A stretch of DNA of 36,605 nt, taken from the NCBI GenBank assembly GCA_947629245.1, contig CANRDC010000020.1, positions 1 through 36,605 of the forward strand, written 5' to 3'. This document shows, piece by piece, positions 1 to 10,184 of this stretch (positions are counted from its first letter, which is position 1; each line of letters opens with the position of its first letter). The notes under the pieces were generated by a model. The model made no database searches and had not been told where the DNA came from. It worked only from the letters and a program-made list of their open reading frames with translations. This stretch comes from an uncultured Oscillospiraceae bacterium (GTDB lineage: Bacteria; Bacillota; Clostridia; Oscillospirales; Oscillospiraceae). A program made the translations under genes and the position numbers.

Positions 1-527
1 ACGCCGCCCAGATCATCAGCCGCATCAACGGCTTCACCTATGTCCAGACCCAGTTCGACTACGCCACCGGCAAGGTCAAGGTCGTGAAGGAGATCCCCTA
101 CTCCAAGACCGAGCGGGCCGACGTGCGCTGCTACGGCGCGGACGACGTGCGCGAGGGCGTGGCCATCATGCACCTGGAGGGCGTGGACGTGTCCATCACC
201 GGCAACTCCACCAACCCCACCCGGTTCCAGCACCCCGTGGCAGGCACCTATAAGAAAGAGTGCATCGAGCAGGGGAAGAAGTACTTCTCCGTGGCCTCCG
301 GCGGCGGCACGGGCCGCACCCTGCATCCGGACAACATGGCCGCCGGTCCCGCCAGCTATGGCATGACCGACACCATGGGCCGCATGCACTCCGACGCCCA
401 GTTCGCCGGTTCCTCCTCCGTGCCCGCGCACGTGGAGATGATGGGCTTCCTTGGCATGGGCAACAACCCCATGGTGGGCGCCACCGTGGCCGTGGCTGTC
501 GCCGTGGACCAGGCCCTGAACAAGTAA
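1..527 (+). CDS. GGGtGRT protein, C-terminal part (5' end outside window)
   Basis: The reading frame is open from base 3 and ends at TAA 525-527, giving about 174 residues of a longer protein. The motif GGGTGRT is plainly visible about 75 residues before the end. It is followed by a very conserved-looking tail (HPDNMAAGPASYG, then GMGNNPMVGATVAVAVAV). This is the signature that gave the GGGtGRT family its name; its members are roughly 330 residues long and have no established reaction that I know of. No membrane segment is visible in this part. A strong hairpin terminator follows 27 bases after the stop, so this is the last gene of its transcription unit. I am confident in the family name and make no functional claim. 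Confidence 0.85.
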   Translation, partial: AAQIISRINGFTYVQTQFDYATGKVKVVKEIPYSKTERADVRCYGADDVREGVAIMHLEGVDVSITGNSTNPTRFQHPVAGTYKKECIEQGKKYFSVASGGGTGRTLHPDNMAAGPASYGMTDTMGRMHSDAQFAGSSSVPAHVEMMGFLGMGNNPMVGATVAVAVAVDQALNK

Positions 528-554
528 GCTTTCCACCCCGCAAAAAAGCAATGT

Positions 555-586
555 GTCCCGCCGGGAGCTCCCGGCGGGACATTTTT
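555..586. terminator. Rho-independent terminator after the GGGtGRT gene, possibly bidirectional
   Basis: Bases 555-580 form a perfect 26-base palindrome (GTCCCGCCGGGAG and its complement), followed by ATTTTT on the plus strand. On the minus strand an A-rich stretch at 542-548 gives a U tract a few bases beyond the hairpin. It may therefore also end the permease transcript that stops at 599. Confidence 0.85.
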
Positions 587-598
587 GCGTATTTGGCC

Positions 599-2611
599 CT
601 AGCTTCGGACTATCCTGGTATAGGTCCGGGCGGTCAGGGCGTACACCGCCCCGTACAGGGCCGCGAACGCCGCCGCCGAGATAAGGCTGCACAGGGCGAA
701 GACGCCCGTGTCGTACATGCCCCAGATGCCCAGCAGCTTGTCCACCAGGGGGAAGGCCGCCGCCATGTGGCAGAAGGCCGTCAGCAGCGGCAGGAAGCAC
801 ACCAGCGAGATCTGGCTGCGGATGGACCGGCGGGCCATGCGGTTGTCCAGCCCCACCTTCTCCAGCACCGCGAACCGGGCCCGGTCCTCGTAGCCCTCGG
901 AAAGCTGCTTGTAGTAAATGAGCAGCGCCGCGCCGCCCAGGAAAAGAGTCCCCAGGAACAGCCCCAGAAACAGCAGGGAGCCGTAGTTGGCCATCAGCTC
1001 GGCCCGGAGGGTGCCGGTGTCCCGGCAGCCGGAGCGAAAGCCTGTCTCCAGATCGTAGAAATGGTCCACCACATAGCGCTCCACCAGGACCCGGCAGGCG
1101 TGGGTGTCCTCCCCGGCGGGCAGGTCGAATTCGATCAGGTGGTCGATGTAGGTGCCGTAGGCATAGCTGAGGTCCAGGTCAGTCTCACAGTAGCTGCGCA
1201 CGGCCCGCCACAGCTCCTCGATGGTGTCCGCATCGGCCACCGCCAGGTCCCGTTCTCCCAAAGGCCCCAGATCGCCGTATTGCTGGTCGATCCCGGCCAG
1301 GCCCATGGACCTGCCGAGATAGGCCGCCGCCGGATCCTCCAGCTCCAGATGGCCCGCCACGTCCAGCTCCACGCCCAAGATGGAGAGGGTATCCTCCGGC
1401 CAGGTGGTCAGTATTTGGCCCGGCGCCAGGGATATCTCCCGGCCCGTGATGGCCTCGTAGCCCGCAGCGTCCAGAAAAGCCATATTGCCGGAGCTGACGC
1501 CGCGCTGGATCCAGCTGCACTCCCAGTAGCGATAGCGGACCACGTTCTGCGGGTGATACCCGGCGGCCCGGACATCATCCATAGCCTCGTCCAGCAGGGC
1601 GTCCCAGTCCGTCTCCGCCTCGCTGGAAAACTCGCACAGCACGTCCCGGGGACAGGACCGGCGCACGTGGCTCTCCAGCCCCGCGTACAGGCTCACGGTG
1701 CTGGACACCATCACCAGCACCGCCGTGGACAGCACGCAGATGATGGCCAGGCCCGCGGCGTTGTGGCCCATCCGGTGGATCAGGCCCGACACGGCGATGA
1801 AGTGCCGGGTCCTGTAATAATAGCTCTTCCAGCGGCGCAAAAGCAGCAGCCCCGCCACGGTCCCGGCCAGAAACAGGGCGAAGGTGCCCAATATCACCAG
1901 CAGCACCGCCAGGAAGAACACCTCGATGATGTCCATCTCCACCGACTCCATCCGGGCCGGGGTGACGATGGCGATGGCGTAGCCCGCCCCCAGCAGGGCC
2001 AGTCCCGCCAGGGCAATGAGCCACCGGGCCTTGGGGATCTTGTCGCCCGCGCTCTGGCGGGTCATCAGGTCCACGGGCCGCATGAATCCTACCTTGGTGG
2101 CGTTGACCAGGAAGATGAGGAACAAAATGGCCCCGAAGGCCGCCGCCGTGAGCAGCAGGCACTTGCCGTAGAGGAAGGGTCCGTCAAGCTCCACGCCCAT
2201 GAGCCAGGCCAGCAGCAGAAGCAGCAGCCGGTCGAAGAGCACCCCCAGCAGCAGACCGCCGCCCAGACCGATAAGGGCCGTGTACGCCGTCTCCCACAGC
2301 AGCAGCCGGGTCAGGTTGGTCCGGGTCATGCCCAGCACAGCGTAAAGGCCGAACTCCCGGCCCCGCTGGCGCATGAGAAAGCCGCTGGCATACAGCAGGA
2401 ATCCCGCGCAGACCAGCCCCAGCACCACCGTGCACGCCTGCATGATGATCCGCACGTCCCCGGCGTCGGCAAAGCCCTTGGGGTCGGCGGTAGTAGCCAG
2501 CATGTAAAAGCCCGCCGCGGCCCCCATGACGGTGACCAAGTAGGGCGTATAAAACCGCCGGTTCTTCCTCAGACAGTCCCAGGCGAGCCTTGGATAAAAC
2601 CCCTTATTCAT
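599..2611 (-). CDS. Bce-type ABC transporter permease (FtsX family)
   Basis: This is a 670-residue integral membrane permease of the BceB/FtsX type, which works with its ATPase to release or remove cell-wall-active peptide antibiotics. Hydrophobic segments are visible near residues 22-40, 58-78, 105-130 and 150-168, with further ones up to about 310. A polar region of about 200 residues (310-515) then fits the large extracellular sensor domain of BceB proteins. Three more membrane segments follow to the end. The motif RQRGREFGLYAVLGM is typical of FtsX-domain permeases. The ATG at 2611 overlaps the end of the ATPase gene by 8 bases, which implies translational coupling. The length is as expected for the family. 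The ligand cannot be told from sequence. Confidence 0.9.
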   Translation of the reverse strand: MNKGFYPRLAWDCLRKNRRFYTPYLVTVMGAAAGFYMLATTADPKGFADAGDVRIIMQACTVVLGLVCAGFLLYASGFLMRQRGREFGLYAVLGMTRTNLTRLLLWETAYTALIGLGGGLLLGVLFDRLLLLLLAWLMGVELDGPFLYGKCLLLTAAAFGAILFLIFLVNATKVGFMRPVDLMTRQSAGDKIPKARWLIALAGLALLGAGYAIAIVTPARMESVEMDIIEVFFLAVLLVILGTFALFLAGTVAGLLLLRRWKSYYYRTRHFIAVSGLIHRMGHNAAGLAIICVLSTAVLVMVSSTVSLYAGLESHVRRSCPRDVLCEFSSEAETDWDALLDEAMDDVRAAGYHPQNVVRYRYWECSWIQRGVSSGNMAFLDAAGYEAITGREISLAPGQILTTWPEDTLSILGVELDVAGHLELEDPAAAYLGRSMGLAGIDQQYGDLGPLGERDLAVADADTIEELWRAVRSYCETDLDLSYAYGTYIDHLIEFDLPAGEDTHACRVLVERYVVDHFYDLETGFRSGCRDTGTLRAELMANYGSLLFLGLFLGTLFLGGAALLIYYKQLSEGYEDRARFAVLEKVGLDNRMARRSIRSQISLVCFLPLLTAFCHMAAAFPLVDKLLGIWGMYDTGVFALCSLISAAAFAALYGAVYALTARTYTRIVRS

Positions 2612-3368
2612 CCCGACCGCCTCCCGCCAAAAGCGACAGCGCGTCGGAGATGCGGCCGTAAAACCGCTCCTGGCTGTCCGCCCCCCGGCAGAGCTGGTGG
2701 AACAGGACCCCGTCCTTGATGAACAGCACCCGGCCCGCGTGGCTGGCGGCCTTCACCGAGTGGGTCACCATGAGAAGGGTCTGTCCGGCGGCGGCCAGAT
2801 CGTCAAAAATGCGCAGCAGCTCGTCCGAGGACCGGGAGTCCAGCGCCCCGGTGGGCTCGTCTGCCAGCACCAGCCTGGGGGAGAGGATCAGCGCCCTTGC
2901 CACGGCGGCGCGCTGCTTCTGCCCGCCGGAGACCTCGTAGGGATACTTGTCCAGAATGTCCCCGATGCCCAGCCGCCGGACCAGGGGCAGGAGCCGTTCT
3001 CCCATCTCCCTGTGGGACCGGCCCGCCAGGACCATGGGCAGGCAGATGTTGTCCCGGATGGTGAAGGTGTCCAGCAGGTTGAATTCCTGAAACACGAACC
3101 CCAGGTTGTCCCGCCGGAAGGCGGCCAGCTCTGCCTCCGGCACGGTGGCCATGTCCCGTCCCTCCAGCTTCACCGTGCCCGCCGTGGGCCGGTCCAGGCT
3201 GGCCAGCACGTTCAAAAGCGTGGTCTTGCCGGAGCCGGACTCGCCCATCACCGCCGTGTACTGGCCGTCCTCCACCGTGAAGCTCACCCCCGCCAGGGCC
3301 TGTACGGACTGGCCCCCGAACCGGGAGGTATAGGTCTTTTGCAGATTTTCCACTTCCAATAACGCCAT
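2604..3368 (-). CDS. Bce-type ABC transporter ATP-binding protein
   Basis: This is a 254-residue ATPase of the MacB/BceA group. Walker A is GESGSGKT at residues 42-49, the signature is VSGGQKQR near 146, and Walker B is LVLADEPTG near 165, with an H-loop in LMVTHS. The ATG at 3368 has a strong upstream ribosome site (AAGGAGG about 10 bases away). It is the first gene of a two-gene operon with the permease and lies just downstream of the matching kinase and regulator genes. In Bce modules the transporter acts both as resistance pump and as the sensor that informs the kinase. A weak core promoter with upstream direct repeats (3393-3455) suggests activation by the neighbouring regulator. Confidence 0.93.
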   Translation of the reverse strand: MALLEVENLQKTYTSRFGGQSVQALAGVSFTVEDGQYTAVMGESGSGKTTLLNVLASLDRPTAGTVKLEGRDMATVPEAELAAFRRDNLGFVFQEFNLLDTFTIRDNICLPMVLAGRSHREMGERLLPLVRRLGIGDILDKYPYEVSGGQKQRAAVARALILSPRLVLADEPTGALDSRSSDELLRIFDDLAAAGQTLLMVTHSVKAASHAGRVLFIKDGVLFHQLCRGADSQERFYGRISDALSLLAGGGRDE

Positions 3369-3392
3369 CGGTCGTCGACCTCCTTTGGCATT

Positions 3393-3455
3393 ATGATACC
3401 AGAGCGGCGGGGCCGCTGCCTTAGCTTTGGCTTACATTTGGGGCCTCTGGCTTAC
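3393..3455 (-). promoter_or_regulatory. Promoter of the ABC operon with a two-repeat regulator site
   Basis: On the minus strand a -10-like TATCAT lies at 3398-3393. The -35 position (3421-3416) reads AGGCAG, a poor match. Immediately upstream are two direct copies of GTAAGCCA at 3435-3428 and 3455-3448, 20 bases apart, about two helical turns. OmpR-type regulators usually bind such direct repeats, so this looks like the site through which the neighbouring response regulator switches on the transporter. The assignment is inferred from spacing and context. Confidence 0.5.
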
Positions 3456-3469
3456 GAATCTGTCACAAA

Positions 3470-4450
3470 TCACTCCACGCCCAGCTTCGCGGCGGTCAGG
3501 TCCACTGTCACCGACGTGCCCGCGCCGGGCGTCGACTGGATGCGGATGCCGTGGCCCAAAATGCCGCACACCCGCTTGCACAGGTACAGCCCGATGCCCG
3601 TGGACCGGCCCTCGGTCCGGCCGTTGAAGCCGGTGTAGCCCTTCTGGAACACCAGGGGCAGGTCCTCAGGCGCGATGCCGAGGCCCGTGTCCCGGACGAC
3701 GAGCACCGGCCCCGGCTCCGCCGTGATGGACACGGTCCCGCCGGGGGTGTATTTCAGGGCGTTGGACAAAAGCTGCTCCAGCACGAAGCCCAGCCACTTC
3801 TCGTCGGTGAGGGCCGTCTCCGCCACGCCGCCGTAGTCCAGGGCCACGCCCCGGCGGATGAACCATCCGGCGTACTTCTTCACCGCCCGGCGGATGATGC
3901 CATCCAGCTCGTACCGGGCGATGAGAAGGTCGCTGCCCCCGTCCAGCCGCAGATAGCCCAGGGCCATGTCCGTGTACTGCTCGACGCGGAACAGCTGGTT
4001 GCGCAGCTCCCCCTTGTCCGGGACCTCGTCCTTCAACAGCAGCCCCATGCCCGCGATGGGCGTCTTGATCTGGTGGGTCCAGGCGGTGAAGTAGTCCATC
4101 GCGTCGGCATACCGGGCCTGCTGCCGGGCCTGACAGGCGGCCAGTTCATCCCGCAGGGCGGCGATCATAGCCTGATAGTCCCGCTCCAGACCGTTGACCG
4201 GCGCGGGCAGCGCCCCGGCCTGAGCGGGATGGGCCAGGGCCCTTCTCAGCTCCCCGGCCCGGCGGACATACCGGGCGCAGTCCAACCCCAGGTACGCCAG
4301 AGCGAAAAAGGCGCACAGCGCCATGGCGTAGCCCACCGCCGCCACAGGCAGGCCGGACAGGGCGAATACCGTCAGAAACACGCCGCCGAACAGCGCGAAC
4401 AGCCCGATGGCCCCGGCGCTCTTTTTTAAATATGCACCTATATCTCTCAT
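3470..4450 (-). CDS. Bce-type sensor histidine kinase (intramembrane-sensing)
   Basis: This is a 326-residue membrane kinase. Two hydrophobic segments near residues 15-34 and 38-56 are separated by only a few residues, the hallmark of BceS-like intramembrane-sensing kinases that have no external sensor domain. The phosphoacceptor His126 sits in FTAWTHQIKTPIAGM. The N box (LLSNALKYTPGG) and the G boxes (DTGLGIAPED and GRSTGIGLYL) follow. The start is taken at the ATG at 4450, whose ATGA overlaps the stop of the regulator gene; earlier in-frame starts would run inside that gene. It is co-transcribed with the regulator and expected to be controlled by the adjacent ABC transporter. Confidence 0.9.
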   Translation of the reverse strand: MRDIGAYLKKSAGAIGLFALFGGVFLTVFALSGLPVAAVGYAMALCAFFALAYLGLDCARYVRRAGELRRALAHPAQAGALPAPVNGLERDYQAMIAALRDELAACQARQQARYADAMDYFTAWTHQIKTPIAGMGLLLKDEVPDKGELRNQLFRVEQYTDMALGYLRLDGGSDLLIARYELDGIIRRAVKKYAGWFIRRGVALDYGGVAETALTDEKWLGFVLEQLLSNALKYTPGGTVSITAEPGPVLVVRDTGLGIAPEDLPLVFQKGYTGFNGRTEGRSTGIGLYLCKRVCGILGHGIRIQSTPGAGTSVTVDLTAAKLGVE

Positions 4451-5124
4451 TCGCCCTCCACCAGATAGCCCACGCCCTTTTTCGTGGCGATGAAGTTTTC
4501 CAGCCCCGCCGCCTCCAGCCGCCGCCGGAGCCGGGCCACGTTCACCGTCAGGGTGTTCTCGTCCACAAAGCTGTCCGTCTGCCACAGCCGCTCCATCAGC
4601 TCCTCACGGGACACCACCCGGCCCCTGGCGGCCATGAGCGTCTCCAGGATGCGGTAGTCGTTTTTCGTCAGCTCGATCCGCCGCCCCCGGTAGGAGAGGC
4701 TGGCGTCCGCCGTGTTCAGCACCGCGCCCCTGGCCGTCAGCACCGTCAGCGGGGCCTGGAAGTCGTAGGCCCGGCGCAGTACCGCCTGGAGCTTCGCCAT
4801 CAGCACCTCCCGGTCGAAGGGCTTGGGGATGAAGTCGTCCCCGCCCATATCCATGGCCATGACGATGTTCATCTTGTCCGAGGCCGAGGACAGAAATACC
4901 ACCGGCACCCGGGACTCGGCCCGGATCAGCCGGGTCCAGTGGTAGCCGTTGTAGAAGGGCAGCCCGATGTCCATCAGCACCAGCTGGGGGTCGAAGGCGC
5001 GAAACTCCTCCAGCACACGGGCAAAGTCCTCCGCCCGCCGGACCTGCAGGCCCCAGCTTTCCATATAGGCCGCCAGGTGAGAGGCGATGACCTCGTCGTC
5101 CTCCACCAGAAACACCTTATACAT
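4447..5124 (-). CDS. Bce-type response regulator (OmpR family)
   Basis: This 225-residue regulator has a receiver domain (residues 1-115) with an acidic pocket at EDD near 8-10, the phosphoacceptor Asp52 in LVLMDIGLP, and a lysine in the FIPKPFD motif. A C-terminal winged-helix DNA-binding domain follows (RRIELTKNDYRILETLM, then VDENTLTVNVARLRRRLE). The ATG at 5124 is preferred because a GGGAGG ribosome site lies 7 bases upstream. The ATG two codons earlier would sit directly against that site. The gene overlaps the kinase gene by 4 bases. It likely activates the downstream ABC operon through the direct repeats at 3428-3455. Confidence 0.92.
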   Translation of the reverse strand: MYKVFLVEDDEVIASHLAAYMESWGLQVRRAEDFARVLEEFRAFDPQLVLMDIGLPFYNGYHWTRLIRAESRVPVVFLSSASDKMNIVMAMDMGGDDFIPKPFDREVLMAKLQAVLRRAYDFQAPLTVLTARGAVLNTADASLSYRGRRIELTKNDYRILETLMAARGRVVSREELMERLWQTDSFVDENTLTVNVARLRRRLEAAGLENFIATKKGVGYLVEGE

Positions 5125-5144
5125 CCGCATCCCTCCCGTCTGTC

Positions 5145-5174
5145 AGTTTACCATCCGGACCCGTCCCCCGTCCA
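5145..5174 (-). promoter_or_regulatory. Possible promoter of the regulator-kinase operon
   Basis: The minus strand reads TGGACG (5174-5169), an 18-base spacer, then TAAACT (5150-5145), placed just upstream of the ribosome site of the response regulator. Both boxes match the consensus only in part, so this is tentative. Confidence 0.3.
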
Positions 5175-5214
5175 GAGCGGTCAGCTAACATTTTCGTCAT
5201 GTTGAGGGGGATAT

Positions 5215-5390
5215 CGGTCGCGCAAGGGGGAGCTCGAGGGGGACGAAAGTCCCGCCTCGAATGGGATAAATAGCCGCCAAGCGCCTGGGTTGCAGGCGTT
5301 TGGGGAGCGCAGCGACGTTTTTTGCGGCGGCGTGCCGCCGGGAAAAACACGGCGTTTTCAGGCTGTCAAAAAGACTTTTTTGACAGCCTG
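5215..5390 (+). repeat. Intergenic dispersed repeat, copy 1 (about 175 bp)
   Basis: This segment aligns with 12227-12396 in the same orientation. By hand I count about 11 substitutions and two single-base gaps over about 171 positions. Conserved parts include GGGGAGCGCAGCGACG, a hairpin GGCGGC/GCCGCC within a run of T and A, and a terminal hairpin whose arms here are CAGGCTGTCAAAAAG and its near complement. It lies between the regulator promoter and the degV terminator. The terminal hairpin could act as a terminator on either strand. A possible short peptide on the minus strand is not convincing because it would read through all the hairpins. Confidence 0.8.
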
Positions 5391-5392
5391 AA

Positions 5393-5426
5393 GCGGCGTC
5401 GTCCGGTGCATACCGGACGACGCCGC
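5393..5426 (-). terminator. Hairpin terminator after degV
   Basis: This is a perfect 15-bp stem (GCGGCGTCGTCCGGT and its complement) with a GCAT loop, 16 bases after the degV stop. On the minus strand it is followed directly by the second hairpin of the dispersed repeat (5359-5390), whose loop side supplies the T run. Together they form a tandem terminator. Confidence 0.7.
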
Positions 5427-5442
5427 TGATATTGTGGGCATG

Positions 5443-6297
5443 TCAGCCTTTGGCGAAGAAGGCCACGGCGATGGCGCCGGGACCGGCGTGGGTGCTGATG
5501 GTGCTGCCGATCATGACGGCGGGGGGAAGCTCCGTCAGGTGGTCCTCCCAGAGGGCCCGGCTGTTTTCTATGTAGCCCTTCAGGAGGGCGTCGTCCGTGC
5601 CGGAGAAGGCCAGCAGCGCGGGCATGGCAAAGTCGATGCCGCCGGATTTTTGGATGAACTCGGTGAGCAGGTTGCCGCTCTGGCGGGAGCCTCGGGCCTT
5701 GCCCAGGACCTTGATCTGGCCGTCCTCCACGGACAGGACCGGTTTGATCTGCAAAAGCGTCCCGGCGATTGCGGCGGTGCGGGAGAGCCTGCCGCCCTTC
5801 ATGAGGTATTCCAGCGTGTCCACCCTGGCCAGCAGCCGGACCCGACTCTTGCTGCGTTCCAATTCCTCCGCGATCTCCTGCCCGGACAGGCCCCGGTCCC
5901 GGAGCCGGATGGCGTACCGCAGCAGGATGCACTGGCCGATGGTCACGCTGCCGCTGTCCACCACCCACGCCTTGCCGGGATAGTCCGCCGCGGCGATACA
6001 AGCGCTCTGGAACGTGCCGGAGAGCTTTCCCGCGATGGTGAGGATCACCGCCTCGTCTCCCCGCTCCGCGATCGGCTCCAGGGCGTCAGAAAAATCCGCC
6101 GGGGTCAGCTGGCTGGTGGTGGGCATGGTCTTGCAGCGCTCCAGCTTCTCATAAAACTCCTCGCTTGTGATGGTCACCCCGTCCAGATATTCCACGCCGT
6201 CGATGACGGTCTTCATGGGCAGGATGGTCACGCCAAATTTTGCTGCCTCCTGCTGGCTCATGTCGCAGGCAGAATCGCTGATCAGCGTCACGCTCAT
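5443..6297 (-). CDS. DegV family protein
   Basis: This 284-residue protein has the size and layout of DegV fatty-acid-binding proteins (FakB-like), which present acyl chains to a kinase for phosphorylation. The N-terminus has the typical LISDSACDMS strand. TTSQLTP (near 58) and SGTFQSA (near 90) are the conserved ligand-head contacts. The ATG at 6297 is chosen because AAGGAG lies 9 bases upstream and the family always begins at this strand; upstream in-frame codons would extend into the promoter. No fatty acid kinase (FakA) gene is in the window. A consensus promoter (6352-6380) drives it divergently from patB. The family call is firm and the bound fatty acid is unknown. Confidence 0.9.
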   Translation of the reverse strand: MSVTLISDSACDMSQQEAAKFGVTILPMKTVIDGVEYLDGVTITSEEFYEKLERCKTMPTTSQLTPADFSDALEPIAERGDEAVILTIAGKLSGTFQSACIAAADYPGKAWVVDSGSVTIGQCILLRYAIRLRDRGLSGQEIAEELERSKSRVRLLARVDTLEYLMKGGRLSRTAAIAGTLLQIKPVLSVEDGQIKVLGKARGSRQSGNLLTEFIQKSGGIDFAMPALLAFSGTDDALLKGYIENSRALWEDHLTELPPAVMIGSTISTHAGPGAIAVAFFAKG

Positions 6298-6351
6298 GTG
6301 GTTCAGCTCCTTGCAACTTTCTTGGATGATGTCAAATGACCTTTGCCGGGA

Positions 6352-6380
6352 AGTATAGCGCATATGGCCGCCGTTGTCAA
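6352..6380 (-). promoter_or_regulatory. degV promoter
   Basis: On the minus strand TTGACA (6380-6375) and TATACT (6357-6352) are separated by exactly 17 bases, about 55 bases upstream of the degV start. It is a near-consensus vegetative promoter. Confidence 0.8.
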
Positions 6381-6469
6381 CAGCGGCGGGAATTGCTATT
6401 TTGGAGCCGGTGCTGTATAACAGACGCTGCGCGCTGTTATACCCGAAAGATACCGGTCGTGCTCCCGGC

Positions 6470-6499
6470 TTGCGCCGGAACCGCACGACATGGTATAAT
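6470..6499 (+). promoter_or_regulatory. patB promoter
   Basis: TTGCGC (6470-6475) and a perfect TATAAT (6494-6499) are separated by 18 bases, 36 bases before the GTG start of the aminotransferase gene. Confidence 0.65.
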
Positions 6500-6535
6500 G
6501 GACGGCAGAAAAACTGCGACAGGGAGGCTTTGCGC

Positions 6536-7702
6536 GTGGGATACGATTTTGACAGGGTCATCGACCGCCGTAACACCAATTCGGTCAAATGGGACGTGGG
6601 GCGGGGGGAACTGCCCATGTGGGTGGCGGACATGGACTTTGCCGCCGCGCCCCCGGTGCTGGAGGCCGTGAAGGCCCGCGCGGAGCACGGCGTGTGGGGC
6701 TATGCCGGGCTGCCGGAGGCGTGGTACGACGCCTATATCGGCTGGTGGCGGGACCGGCACGGTCTGGCGCTGGAGAAGGACTGGCTGCTGTTCTGCACGG
6801 GCATCGTGCCCGCCATCGGCTGCATCGTGCGCCGGTTCACCGCGCCGGGGGAGAAGGTGGTCGTCCAGTCCCCGGTGTACAACTGCTTTTTCAGCGCTGT
6901 GACGGACAACGGCCGCCAGGTGCTGGACAGCCCCCTGCGCTATGACGGCGGGGCGTATGCCATCGATTTTGCCGACCTGGAGGTTAAGCTTTCGGACCCG
7001 GCGGCCACGCTGATGCTCCTGTGCAACCCCCAAAATCCCACCGGACAGATCTGGGACCGGCAGACTCTGGCCCGGATCGGGGAGCTTTGCGCCAGGCACC
7101 ATGTGCTGGTGGTGGCGGATGAGATCCACTGCGACGTGACGGAGCCGGGGACGGGGTACGTGCCCTTCGCCTCCGTGTCGGAGACCTGCCGGGACAACAG
7201 CGTCATCTGTCTGGCCCCCACCAAGTCGTTCAATCTGGCGGGGCTGAAAACGGCGGCGGTGGCGGTCCCGGACCCGGTGCTGCGGGAGAAGCTGGCCAGG
7301 GCGCTGAACAACGACGGCGTAAGCGACGCTGGTGCCTTCGCCGTCGACGGGGCGATCGCCGCCTTTACCAAGGGCGGGTCATGGCTGGACGAGCTGTGCG
7401 CGTATATCTTTGAGAACAGGAAAGCGGCCTCGGCGTATCTGGAGGAGGAACTGCCCCAGGTGAAGGCGGTGCCGGGTCAGGCCACCTATCTTATGTGGCT
7501 GGACTGCGCGGCCCTGCCGGGGGACAAGACGGAGCTTGCCCAGTTCATCCGGGAGAGGACCGGCCTTTTTCTGTGCGGCGGCGCGATGTATGGCGACAGC
7601 CGCTTTCTGCGGCTAAACGTGGGCTGCCCCCGGTCGCTGCTGGAGGACGGCCTGGCGCGGCTGAAAGAGGGCGTGCGCCTGTGGGAGCGGGAGAAGGGCT
7701 GA
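6536..7702 (+). CDS. patB: PLP-dependent aminotransferase, MalY/PatB family (cystathionine beta-lyase type)
   Basis: This is a 388-residue fold-type I PLP enzyme. The opening region (DRRNTNSVKWD, then MWVADMDF) is diagnostic of the MalY/PatB group of C-S lyases, which split cystathionine or related thioethers to a thiol, pyruvate and ammonia. CNPQNPTG is the usual substrate and PLP-binding loop, VADEIHCD carries the PLP-nitrogen aspartate, and Lys230 in APTKSFNLAGLK is the Schiff-base lysine. The start is GTG 6536 with an AGGGAGG ribosome site 8 bases upstream; reading further upstream would cross the promoter. The gene stands alone, divergent from degV, and ends at a shared terminator. The precise substrate cannot be read from sequence. 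Confidence 0.88.
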   Translation: MGYDFDRVIDRRNTNSVKWDVGRGELPMWVADMDFAAAPPVLEAVKARAEHGVWGYAGLPEAWYDAYIGWWRDRHGLALEKDWLLFCTGIVPAIGCIVRRFTAPGEKVVVQSPVYNCFFSAVTDNGRQVLDSPLRYDGGAYAIDFADLEVKLSDPAATLMLLCNPQNPTGQIWDRQTLARIGELCARHHVLVVADEIHCDVTEPGTGYVPFASVSETCRDNSVICLAPTKSFNLAGLKTAAVAVPDPVLREKLARALNNDGVSDAGAFAVDGAIAAFTKGGSWLDELCAYIFENRKAASAYLEEELPQVKAVPGQATYLMWLDCAALPGDKTELAQFIRERTGLFLCGGAMYGDSRFLRLNVGCPRSLLEDGLARLKEGVRLWEREKG

Positions 7703-7736
7703 GAAGGCGCGTTGGTCCCCGCTGAGAACATAAAAA

Positions 7737-7771
7737 ACCGCACCCGGTGCTTGCCGGGTGCGGTGGTTTTT
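7737..7771. terminator. Bidirectional terminator between patB and hppA
   Basis: An 11-bp stem (ACCGCACCCGG and its complement, 7737-7747 and 7754-7764) has a run of A on its left and TTTTT at 7767-7771 on its right. It can therefore stop transcripts from both converging genes. Confidence 0.85.
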
Positions 7772-7779
7772 GTCAGCTC

Positions 7780-9915
<2,136 letters not shown>

Positions 9916-9975
9916 AGCGCATATCACTCCTTAAAATAAAAAATTTTTAAGATTATGTTACAGCCGCTACCCCTT

Positions 9976-10004
9976 ATAATATACTGCGCCGGGCGTTTTT
10001 TCAA
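9976..10004 (-). promoter_or_regulatory. hppA promoter
   Basis: On the minus strand TTGAAA (10004-9999) and TATTAT (9981-9976) lie 17 bases apart, with an AT-rich leader of about 60 bases to the start codon. The rest of the 269-bp gap to the next gene (9916-10184) holds the divergent promoter at 10117 and nothing else I can identify. Confidence 0.75.
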
Positions 10005-10116
10005 ATAAAACTTTCAGATTTTGGGTCAAAAACGGCGATTTGTCAATAGTGTCAATATTTTGTGTGAACCGGGGAAAAAATTGACGAAAACCACAATAGA
10101 ACGTGACGCGGCGGCC

Positions 10117-10145
10117 TTGACAAAGAAAGGCGGCGGGCCTATAAT
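10117..10145 (+). promoter_or_regulatory. Promoter of the GtrA-family gene
   Basis: TTGACA (10117-10122), a 17-base spacer and TATAAT (10140-10145) make an exact consensus promoter 39 bases upstream of the GtrA-like start codon. Confidence 0.9.
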
Positions 10146-10184
10146 TTGGGAAACATCAAGAATTTAAAGTATGGAGGGAACGCC

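Noticed and set aside
260-2719. Long plus-strand open frame antisense to the Bce permease
   Set aside because: It is a low-complexity, Gln/His/Gly/Pro-rich translation with no domain, fully opposite a well-conserved permease; a usual by-product of high-GC third positions.
5117-5350. Possible small protein starting MFFPAARRRKKRRC on the minus strand of both repeat copies
   Set aside because: It reads through the repeat hairpins, lacks a proper ribosome site and continues differently outside each copy, so the similarity is better explained by the DNA repeat.
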